Shown: piece after piece, positions 48,001-60,186 of the stretch
Layout: every line of letters begins with the position of its first letter
Position numbering within the stretch: the first letter of the stretch is position 1
Assembly: GCA_030522415.1 (NCBI GenBank)
Contig: CM060107.1
Coordinates: forward strand, 550,001 to 614,000
Reading direction: 5' to 3'
DNA: 64,000 nucleotides
From: Channallabes apus
Taxonomy: Eukaryota > Chordata > Actinopteri > Siluriformes > Clariidae
Translations under genes and position numbers: made by a program
Notes under the pieces: generated by a model
The model's database searches: none
The model's input: only the letters and a program-made list of their open reading frames with translations
Told to the model about the DNA's origin: nothing

Positions 48001-49433
48001 AGGTACCCAACTATATAGTAAAAGTGAAATTGTCCTGGTCCAGATTGATAGCTGCATAATTCATTCCATGTTTGTTGTCATTGCATGCTTAAGCCATTAC
48101 TGTATGTCAGTTTATTGTGGCCGTGTGTAATAGCCTTCATTTAACTCTGAATTGTGGGATAAACAGACAGCCCTAGTGTGTGTGGTCTAAATGTTGTTTC
48201 TCATTATTGTTTAAAAATCTCAAAACATTAATATATCACAAGATACTTTTTATCATCACAAACAAGTATTTTTTTTTAAATAAAAATCTTTGCCTTGTAA
48301 AGATTCTGAGCATGTGCCTATAGTATCTTAATTTTTAAGGCCAAATCTGTCATCTGTTTTTGTTAATAAACTATACTTTAAAATGTAATTTAATGAACCC
48401 TTTAATTTTTGTGGCTTCAGTTTAAGTTGTTCAACATTGATGTTCAATAAATAATCATAGATAGTGTGTGTTGCCTTCAATTAATCAATCAAGTAATGCA
48501 GCCTTCATTCAAAAATCTCTCAATTGTGAACATATTTACTGTACAAAAAACTTGTCAGTGAACTATGAGGGCAAAAAAAAAATCGTTTATTAATCGAAAT
48601 CGAGTTAAAATGTTCAGTTAATCGAGATTTTGATTTTAGGCCAAATCGCCCAGCCCTATAGGAAATGTTATAAAGGTTATAAGATGTGTAGCGATAGTTA
48701 CGTAGGTAACTCATGTCTCACCAATAAATAAAGATTTATAAAAGCTTTAAAGTATGTATTACCTACAGCAGCCTTAAGTCGTCAATTAGAGAGTAGTTTT
48801 GAGTAATAATTATTTTAAATAATAAATTGCTTTGCTCATAAACGCTAACTGTGTTGTGGATAATAATTATTAATGTTAGTTACCACTGATTAACTTATAC
48901 TTTTTTTTGTGTTATCCATGTGATTAATGAGGGCTGATTTAACCGTTAGCTAACTTGCTAGCCAAATCGATTGTGTTTAATTAAGTACTCATAAATGTTA
49001 AAAACTGAGCTCTATAGTGTCATTTACAGAGCGCTTAGCAACAACTTTTACCTCAGATTTGTTGCTAAAGTGTGAACAAAGGTCTTCATATAGCTAAAAC
49101 TGCACCGTCATGACACACAGTCACAGCAACCGCTAACATATTTAACGCTAAACCATAAAGTGCTGTTTAAAGAGTTCTTGTTTACTGGGGAGAATATGGG
49201 AGGAAAAGAGCGGGAAATAAAAAATAAAAAGTCTTTGCTGTTCTTACCAAGCAGGAAGACAAATCTGATTAATTTCGATCACACAAACTTGCTAATATTA
49301 ACATCTAATAGTGTGTTAGCATTTCCACCACACACACACAGATACGAGTGACGTTTACTTCAGTGTTAGCTGTGTGTCCTGTCAGACTGGTTTGTCTCAC
49401 ATTCACGTGATTATTGACCTGGATTTGTGTTTA

Positions 49434-49467
<34 letters not shown>

Positions 49468-50939
49468 CATTGTTTTCTCTGCTGGAGAAAACGTGGCTAA
49501 AGGCTGTGGGTTTTGTGGCTAAACGCTAATAGGTATCCACCCACCACACAGGCTACAGCTAAATAGCTACCACTGACTGTGTGAGGCTGTGATGGCTAAA
49601 GTACTTCAGGTTCTACTAGCGACTAAAAGCACTAGATGATGGGCTAAAGCCACGACAGGAGATGTCTACTGCGACGGTTAGCATTATCGCTCAAACTTCC
49701 TGCTCTGTACACTAAACCCCCCCCCCCCGGTGCTGCCCCCTAGTGTTTAAGCAGAGGTAGCGCTTGTAATGATGATGACACTATAAATTGGATAAATCTC
49801 ATCACCCACTAGCTGAGACATAATTAACTAATGAAGCTGATGTTTTTATTTAAATTATATATAATATTTAAATGAATTAAAAACTGTTAAACTTTATTAC
49901 ATTTATTGTTTTTTATTAACAGCGGACATGTCTGAGGTGGAGAGATCCAGCCCGTTGTCGGGGGCGACGGACATTGACGAGGGGCTGGACATGTCTCATG
50001 AGGCGGGGCCCGGTGTGGAGGGGGCGGGGTCTGTGTGGAGCGTCAGCTGCAGGCTGCAGAAGGTCGTGGAGAAGCTGCTCGTCACCCTGAGCGAGAGACA
50101 CACACAGGTACGGCAAGCGCACGGGGACAAAACACTCACGCACTGACTCCGCCCACCATCACCACGGGCGTGCCACAGGGCCAATCAGGGGGCGGGATTA
50201 TCAAACGTGCCTACTGAATAATTTATGGGATGGAATGGTTCCTCTGTGTGGATCTGTAATGGTAGTGGGCGGAGTCAGGGCCATCAGGTTGCCAATGGAT
50301 ACGGGGTAATTAGCATAAGGCCTATGATCCATGAGACGCTAGTTTTTAGTCAAGCGCGTGTGTGTGTGTCTATTTGCGTGGTTGTGTAAACTTTTGGGTC
50401 AGATGCAGTCAGTCGATATTGTTTAAACATATGCAAATAATGTAACTCACTCTCCACCTGTCTCACTCTCCACCTGTCTCACTCTCCACCTCTTTCCCTA
50501 TATGTCTCACTCTCTTGAGTTGAGATGATTTTTTTCACTTTTGTAGTTGAAGACTGACCTGAGTGTGTGTGTGTGTGTGTGAGTATAGTTGGGTGGTTGT
50601 GTAAACTATTCAGTAAGATGCAGTAGACATTGTTCAAAGACATGCAAAACCTTGTCTCACTCTCTGCCTGTCTCACTCTCTGCCTGTCTCACTCTCTGCC
50701 TGTCTCTCCCTTTGTGTGTTGGTAATAAACCTCATCAGTCTGAATATTTTAATAATTTTTTTTGGAGTAACAATTTGGTGTCATTTTTTGTGGAAGTGCG
50801 TGTGTGTGTGTGTGTGTGCGTGTGTGTGAAGTGTTTTTGGCCCCTGAAGGCTTCAGAGTGAAACTGCTAACGTAGACTAAAGGTTGTCACATTTTTATCT
50901 TTGTAATGTTAGAGCCTGAATCCAGTCTGACGAGGTGCT

Positions 50940-50977
<38 letters not shown>

Positions 50978-51611
50978 GGACATGCCCATGTTCCCTCAGG
51001 CTTGTAAGTCCCGCCCTGTGTGATGTATGACCTGAGCGCACACAGACACACAAACCAGGAAGTGCATATACTCCTGTGTGTGTGTGCCGCCGTGTTACAC
51101 ACTCTGCTGCTCTCAAACTCCGTGTGTGTGTGAGTTCTGTGAGTGTGTAGTGTTAGTGTGTGTGTGTTTGTGTGAGAGGTTAATGAGAGACTCGACTCTC
51201 GCGGCTGTGTGGAGCGGTGTGGAGCGGTGTGGAGCGGTGTGGAGCGTTGCCACGGCGGCAGAGGGAATGTTGTTAATGAGTGAACGACAGAGCGAGAGGA
51301 GATACTGAAACATGACCTGCACTGGAATAACCAGGGATTTACCTCACCTGGACTGAAGAACGAGTGAGCGGAGGAGTGATAATGAAGGAGTTACGGCTGA
51401 AACAGAAAGCTGTTCTGGATTAGTGACGTGACGGACAGACAGAGAGAGAGAGAGATGGAGAGAGGAGGGGAAAATGGAGAGACGTGGTGAGAGATACAGA
51501 GAGCAAGAGAACGAGGAGGAGTGTGTGTGAGAGAGAGAAGACGAGAGAGGGACGAATCCAGCAAGACATACCAGAGAGAAATAAACCTTAATTAAACAGA
51601 GTAACTGAGCT

Positions 51612-51658
<47 letters not shown>

Positions 51659-53016
51659 ACTTTATCCGTGGTGACAGTTGCTTAGTGGTACGATGCTCCG
51701 TCACACACACACTCCTCCGTGCCTGTCACTTGTTCACATCTCTCCCTCCACACTCTGACAGACAGACAGACAGACAGTGAGGCAGACAGACAGTGAGGCA
51801 GACAGACAGTGAGGCAGACAGACAGTGAGGCAGACAGACAGTGAGGCAGACAGACAGTGAGGCAGACAGACAGTGAGGCAGACAGACAGTGAGGCAGACA
51901 GACAGTGAGGCAGACAGTGAGGCAGACAGTGAGGCAGACAGTGAGGCAGACAGTGAGGCAGACAGTGAGGCAGACAGTGAGGCAGACAGTGAGGCAGACA
52001 GTGAGGCAGACAGTGAGGCAGACAGTGAGACAGACAGGATGGAGTCGTACTGGCCGTATTGCAGCTCCCGCGATGTGGACGTGGTTTGGGGGGACGGAGC
52101 GGACATGTACGAGGTGGAGTCGCGTATCCCGCTGCCGCGTCCCTTCCCCCTGACCTCCTTCCTAAACGAGAAGAACGCCGTGCTCGTCAAGACACACATC
52201 ACACACCTGAAGCGACACACACAGGGACACCTGCTGCGCATCGTCACGAAGATCTCCCTCCCGACTCCGCCCTACAGCGTAAGTACAGACAGACAGACAG
52301 AGAGAGAGAGACGGGTGGGGACCGGTCAGGTCACTCGGGGTGAGCCCTGAGAGAGTGAGACAGGTGTGTGTGTGTGTGTGTGTAGAGCACCTAGAGAACT
52401 GGACTAGTTATTTCACCTGTCCCCCTGTCCCTGGTCCTCACCTGCTGTCTTTGTTGCTGTAATAAAACCCTGGACAGGTGATGGAGACACGAGCTGGTCT
52501 CCTGGTCCTGGACAGGACGTTCCTCCAGGTGTTCTTTACTCGTGGTGGTAGTGTAGACGAACAGGTTCTTCCAGGATGAGGTGGAGCGAAAGGTCCTGAT
52601 GATCCATGATACATCAGCTGCAGGGACATCGCATGTCCTTCCTCTCAGTTACGTCCTGTCCTCTGTTCCTTTAATTTGTTTACAGTACTGCTGAGAAGGG
52701 AGAGAGAGAGAGAGAGAGAGAGACAGGTGAGGGAGACACAACAGAGGGAAAAAAAGGTGGAAGAGAGACTGACGGGAGAGTCAGTGGCCAGAGAGACAGT
52801 TTGGACTGAGACTGGTGACGGGAGAGACGGGTGAGGGAGAGACAACAGAGGGAAAAAAAGGTGGGAGGGAGACTGAGGGAGAGTCAGGTGAGAGACGGGT
52901 GAGAGACGGGTGAAGGCAGAGACAGAGGTGGCAGATGAAGAGACACAGGTGGGAGAGAGACTGTGAGAGGACAGAGACTTTAGTATTTAACCTAAGACAA
53001 ATGTTACTGCATGAGT

Positions 53017-53047
<31 letters not shown>

Positions 53048-53179
53048 CATATCAGTGATTACAAAGGTCATGAGTGTGTGTGTGTGTGTGTGTGTGGTGA
53101 GGTTTTAAAGCAGGAGTGTAATGATATAATCAGTGTCGAGGAACTTATGGTGGTCACCAAACCTTCCTCACCTTCCCTG

Positions 53180-53216
<37 letters not shown>

Positions 53217-53801
53217 TCTTATAAAGTCCACACACTGCTCTACACGGTGTCCTGATGTGCTCTCTCTGAAACACACACACACACACACTCTGTCTCTGTC
53301 TCTCCTCAGTTGGAACACGCCCAGGTCACCCAGACAGAGCTGATGAAGGAGAAGTTCAGTTACGATCAGCAGATCTCAGACCTTCTGCTCAGACAGGAGG
53401 AGCTGCAGCAGAGACTGGAGGAGGAGAGACGAGCTCGGGAGAAGCTCACGCTGCAGCTGCAGCACGCTGAAGGTGTGTGTGTGTGTGAGGATAGAGATCA
53501 GTGTTTATGGTTTTGTCTTCAGTCATGTGCACTTGGTGATACTTGCGTTCAGTAAATATTTGCCGTGTGTGTGAGATCTCAGACAGGTTAAATATAATTA
53601 TAGCGTGTGTGTAAACACACCACGTAGCTTGGAGATGATTTAGTAACTCACAGAGTGTGTGATGTGTCATGTGAGAAAATAAGGTTTATCATGTGTACTA
53701 ACAATAATAGTGTGTGTGTGTGATAAACAGTGAGTGTAGTGTTAAATACCAATAACACAGTATCCTCAAATCAGTGAGCATACAGATATCTCTCTCTCTC
53801 A

Positions 53802-53868
<67 letters not shown>

Positions 53869-55925
53869 CTGATCAGGGTGTGTTTATGGTTCGACCTGAT
53901 GAGATGAAACACCTGTGTATCACTTTAAACCCCTGGGATGAATCAGACCCCGACACACTGCCGCACCCCTCACGCGGTACTCGCGTCCTGAGGCTTGGTC
54001 AGGTCCTCTGTGCTTGTCTCTTCTTTCCTGAGCGAGGAACCGAGATGTCCTTGTTCAGAGTGTAAACCTCGTTTGTGCTCGTGTTCAATTAGGCGAGTCA
54101 AACGATTTTAAACTATTACCTCAGGAACGTGTGGAATTCAGGCGTGTTCTGACACACACGCATACGCACACACACGCATGGCCATAACATGGTGTAATTA
54201 GTTTTACTGCTATATTTACACCAGTATAAGCTTTTCATTATTCTGTACTAGTATTTAAACACTGTTTTTATTAAGTGTTTTGTGACGGTGTTCACGTCGC
54301 CGTCTGGGTTTAGTGACGGTGTCTGCGTTTAGTCGACACGTCGCCGTCTGGGTTTAGTGAGGGAGTCTGCGTTTAGTCGACACGTCGCCGTCTGGGTTTA
54401 GTGAGGGAGTCTGCGTTTAGTCGTCACATCGCCGTCTGGGTTTAGTGAGGGAGTCTGCGTTTCGTCCACACGTCGCCATCTGGGTTTAGTGAGGGTGTCT
54501 GCGTTTAGTCCACACGTCGCCGTCTGGGTTTAGTGAGGGAGTCTGCGTTTAGTCCACACGTCGCCGTCTGGGTTTAGTGAGGGAGTCTGCGTTTAGTCGT
54601 CACGTCGCCGTCTGGGTTTAGTGAGGGAGTCTGCGTTTAGTCGACACGTCGCCGTCTGGGTTTAGTGAGGGAGTCTGCGTTTAGTCGTCACGTCGCCGTC
54701 TGGGTTTAGTGAGGGAGTCTGCGTTTAGTCGTCACGTCGCCGTCTGGGTTTAGTGAGGGAGTCTGCGTTTAGTCGTCACGTCGCCGTCTGGGTTAATGAG
54801 GGAGTCTGCGTTTAGTCGTCACATCGCCGTCTGGGTTTAGTGAGGGTGTCTGCGTTTAGTCGACACGTCGCCGTCTGGGTTTAGTGAGGGAGTCTGCGTT
54901 TAGTCGTCACGTCGCCGTCTGGGTTTAGTGAGGGTGTCTGCGTTTAGTCGTCACGTCGCCGTCTGGGTTTAGTGAGGGTGTCTGCGTTTAGTCCACACGT
55001 CGCCGTCTGGGTTTAGTGAGGGAGTCTGCGTTTAGTCGTCACGTCGCCGTCTGGGTTTAGTGAGGGAGTCTGCGTTTAGTCGACACGTCGCCGTCTGGGT
55101 TTAGTGAGGGAGTCTGCGTTTAGTCGTCACGTCGCCGTCTGGGTTTAGTGAGGGAGTCTGCGTTTAGTCGTCACGTCGCCGTCTGGGTTTAGTGAGGGAG
55201 TCTGCGTTTAGTCGTCACGTCGCCGTCTGGGTTTAGTGAGGGAGTCTGCGTTTAGTCGTCACGTCGCCGTCTGGGTTTAGTGAGGGAGTCTGCGTTTAGT
55301 CCACACGTCGCCGTCTGGGTTTAGTGAGGGAGTCTGCGTTTAGTCGTCACGTCGCCGTCTGGGTTTAGTGAGGGAGTCTGCGTTTAGTCAACACGTCGCC
55401 GTCTGGGTTTAGTGACGGTGTCTGCATTTAGTTGAGTTTAGTGACTCTTCCCCAGGTGTTAAGCACTCTGCTCCTCATGTTGTGTTTAAACTCTTATGTT
55501 CTTTCCACAAACTGAGGTATGAGCCGGTGCTCTCCTCTACTCCGGTGCTTCTCGACCGCGTGGACGCCGCGTGATCATATGAACTTGTAACACAAACGTC
55601 CTGGTGTTTAGTAAATACACTCCTGTGGAGACTCGCTCCTCCTGCGGTCACTTTATTGTGTCCAATAAACTGTGAGGACTTTGTCACTGAGGAGACGTGT
55701 GTTGAAGTGTAGTACTGATAAACTGATCCAGTCACAGCCTCAGAGTGTGTGTGTGTTTGTGTATGTGTGTGTGTACAGTATGTGTGTTTCAAGTTTTATT
55801 GTCATATACAGATAACAATGAGGCATCATTACCGTAATTAAATTCTTAGACCCATGTTCCCCAACTTTACATAAACATGTAAATATAAAAATGTAGGGGA
55901 AAAGAGTGTGGTAAGGGTACTACAA

Positions 55926-56004
<79 letters not shown>

Positions 56005-59000
56005 TGGCTTGCAAGAGTATTCGGCCCCCTTGAACTTTTCCACATTTTGTGTTAGAATGGCCCAGTCAAAGTCCAGATCTAAATCCAATCGAGAATCTGT
56101 GGCAAGATCTGAAAACTGCTGTTCACAAACGCTGTCCATCTAATCTGACTGAGCTGGAGCTGTTTTGTAAAGAAGAATGGGTGAGGATTTCAGTCTCTAG
56201 ATGTGCAAAGCTGGTAGAGACACACCCTAAAAGACTGGCAGCTGGAATTGCAGCACACCCCACTTTTCAGTTATTTATTTGTAAAAAATGTTTGGAATCA
56301 CGTATGATTTCCGTTCCACTTCTCACGTGTACACCACTTTGTATTGGTCTTTGACGTGGAATTCCAATAAAACTGATTCATGTTTGTGGCTGTAATGTGA
56401 CAAAATGTGGAAAAGTTCAAGGGGGCAGAATACTTTTGCAAGCCACTGTGTGTATGTATAGATAGATAGATAGAATGATAATATTGCAAGGGTATCTGTA
56501 TGTGCAAGTAAGCTTTAAGATAATTTAGTATTTACATGTAACAGTGGAAGGTGCAATGAAGTAATTTGAATATGAATTTAAAGTGGCATTATTAAAGTGA
56601 CATTGTTAAGAGTCCAGTAGTTGTGGTGTGTGCAGAGTGTCATCAGTTCAGAAACTGTCTCTGTATCTGCTGTGGATAGAAACTGTCTCTGTATCTGCTG
56701 GTGCGAGTCTTGGTGCTCCTGTACCGCCTGCCCGACAGCAGGAGTGTGAAAAGTCTGTGGCTGCGGTCAGAGAGGATCCGCTGCGTCTTCCTCCTAGAGC
56801 GTGCTGTCTGTAGAGGTCCTGCATGGCTGGCAATTCCGTCCTGGTGATGCGCTGTGCTGATCTCACCAACCCTCTGCAGAGTTTTGCGATCTAAAGCATT
56901 ACAGCTGCCATACCAGGTGGTGATACAGCCAGACAGAATACTCTCTATGGTACAACGATAGAAGTTTGTGAGTATTCTGGGGTCCATGCCCATCCTCCTC
57001 AGGCGCCGCAGGAAGAAGAGCCGCTGTCTTGCCGCCCAATTTGGTGAGACCAACTCAGATCCTCGCTGATATTGATGCCCAGGAATCTGAAGCAGCTGAC
57101 TCTCTTCACCTCTGCTCCCTCGATGTGGATGGGGCTGTGGCTTCCTCCCTGCAGTCTCCTGTAGTCCACGATGAGCTCCTTAGTCTTGCTGACATTAAGC
57201 AGCAGGTTGTTGTCGCGGCACCATGATGTCAGGGCTCTCACCTCTTCCCTGTATGCCGACTCATCTCCATCAGAAATGCACCCGATGATGGTGGCGTCAT
57301 CTGCAAATTTGATGATGGTGTTGGAGCTATGTGTTGCTGTGCAGTCGTGGGTGAACAGGGTGTACAGCAGGGGGCTGAGCACACATCCCTGAGGGACACC
57401 GGTGCTGAGTGTTCGTGAAGATGAGGTGATGTTGTCTGCGCTTGTGTTGATTTGTCAGTCCAGTCCCAATATATTGAGGTAGTTGAGTTAAGTTGTGTGT
57501 GTGTGTGTGTGCGTGTGCGTGTGTGTGTGTGTGTTTATCCAGTCCCTTTTTGTTGAGGAGACGGATGGCTTGTGGAAAAAAGCTGTTGCACAGTCTGGAT
57601 GTGTGTGTCCGAATGCTTCGGTATCTTTTTCCAGATTGCAGGAGTGTGAAGTGTGTGTGAGTGGGGTCTGTCCGATCAGCCATAATGCTTGTGGCTTTAC
57701 GGATGCAGCGTGTGGTGTAAATGTCCTCAATAGAGGGGAGAGAGACCCCGATGATCTTCTCTGCTGTTCTCACTATCCGCTGTAGGGTATTGGGGTCCGA
57801 TATGGCACAATTCCCAAACCAGACAGTGATGCAACCGCTCAGGATGCTCTCGATAGTTCCTCTATAGAAGGTGGTCAGGATCGGTGGTGGAAGCTGGGCC
57901 TTCCTCAGTCTTCTCAGAAAGAAGAGACGTTGTTGGGCTTTCTTGTTTCTCCAGGTGGACGCCCAGGAATTTGGTGCTTTCGACGATCTCCACAGAGGAG
58001 CTGTTGATGCTCAGCGGAGAATGGTCGCCTCGTGTCCTCCTAAAGTCAACAACCATCTCCTTTGTCTTGTCAACATTCAGAGACAGGTTGTTGTCTTTAC
58101 ACCAGTCCGTTAGCCTCTGCACTTCCTCTCTGTATGCTGACTCGTCGTTCTTGCTGATGAGACCCACCATGGTCGTGTCATCAGCGAACTTAATTATGTG
58201 ATTCGAACTGAGTCGTGAGTCAGCAGTGTGAACAGCAGGGGACTGAGCACACAGCCTTGTGGGGCCCCAGTGCTCAGTGTGGTGCTGCTGGAGGTGAAGT
58301 TTCCGATCCGTACTGACTGAGGCCTTCCGCTCAAAGTCCAGGACCCAGTTGCAGAGGGAGGTGTTCAGGCCAAACTGGCTCAGCTTCCCGATCAGTTGTT
58401 GGGGGATGATAGTGTTGAATGCTGAGCTGAAATCTATGTACAGCATTCGAACGTATGTGTCCTTCTTGTCCAAGTGTGTGAGGGCAAGCTGGAGTGTAGT
58501 GGAGATGGCGTCGTCCATTGAGCGGTTAGGACGGTACGCAAATTGCTGTGGGTCCAGTGAGGGGGGGCAGCAGGGTCTTCACATATTGCAAGTGGGAGAT
58601 TTTTGAATGAAGGGTGCATTACTTGATTTTAAAATAATTGAAGGAAACACACACTATCTACTATCTATGATTATTTATTCTTCTTCTTCTGCGAATCATC
58701 TGCCTCCATCTAACCCTGTCCTCTGCATCCTCTTCTCTCACACCAACTAACTTCATGTCCTCTCTCACTGCATCCATAAATCAGTGTATGATTATTTATT
58801 GAACATCAATGTTGAACAACTGAAATTAAAGCACACATTGCAGAAAACGAACAGTCACTTACTTTTATAAGAACAGTTACTATAAAAGTAAATAACTTGC
58901 ACTTTTGGAATCAAAATAAAAAATTTTCAATGTTTTTCTTATTAAAAGTAGAAAATAAGCAGTATCTCTTCTAAATAAAATAACTCTTGTATATCCTGTA

Positions 59001-59569
59001 AATAATATTTTAAACAGTGAATTTCTTGCATCTTCTGTAAACAAATATTTTAATATGCAATGTATCGATGTAAACAACAGATTGTTGTAATGAAAATAGA
59101 ACTCTCTAAACACTGTTGCATGAGGTGATCTTATGAACATGAATTTACTCTTAAGTTCTTACTAAGAAACACGAGCATGTTAACCTTTTCAGGTTTCAAA
59201 TTGGTGGTGTTACCTTTGGGCGTCGAAACTGTTTTTCTACAGTGTCTACATCTGACTTTTTTGTTCGATGTCATCCTTATTGAAGCCAAAATGTGTCCAA
59301 ATAACGGAGACTGCGTTTTTCTTTGTTACAAGCTGCTCTTGTTGTCTCAGTGTTTAAGCTCTCCATGCTCGACATGTCGGCGGAATAACGTAACGGAGCG
59401 GGGTCACGTGACTCCACACGCGGTAGTGTTTTTAAAGGAAAAGTAATCGAAATAATCGACCTGGGAAAATTTGATTATATGATAGTGTATACAAATAAAA
59501 CTTACTTGAGCTGAATTATAATTGTTCATTCACATTTGGCAGACAAAGCTTCAATAAACAAACTGCCGC

Positions 59570-59621
<52 letters not shown>

Positions 59622-60137
59622 CCTGAAAAAGGTCATTTTGTTCATTAAATGTCTGAATGTGAGTACAACTGAATGAGGACACACAGACAGGAAGAGGGTA
59701 GACAGACTGACAGACAGGAAGGGAGGTGATGATTCCGATCAGTAACACAGTGGAGTGACGGGTCGATGAACCTGACAAGTGATATATAATGATTACAGTA
59801 AATGAATAAACATGAAACTTTTTTTTGTATCTGTGTCTCTTTTTTGTGTGGGTGGGGGGGGTCAGGTTTGATTGACGGGTACTCAGGTGAGAGGCGGGCC
59901 CTGGAGGAGCAGGTTCGTGAGGGGGCGGCACTGCAGCAACAGCTGGAGACGGAGCTTCAGATGACGAACCACCAACTTCAAGAACTACATCAGGAAAGAC
60001 AGGAAGTCTCTGACCAACAGGATCTGTTACTACAGCAACACGACGTCACAGTGGGCGGAGCCACAGAGGCAGAACTGAGTAGGTTACAACCCTGTACACA
60101 CTTTTTACATAGAGGGGGATCTTTACTCACTCACTCA

Positions 60138-60186
<49 letters not shown>

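Noticed and set aside
51726..52247. Minus-strand ORF of ASLS repeats
   Set aside because: Reverse of the GACAGTGAGGCA repeat; no other support.
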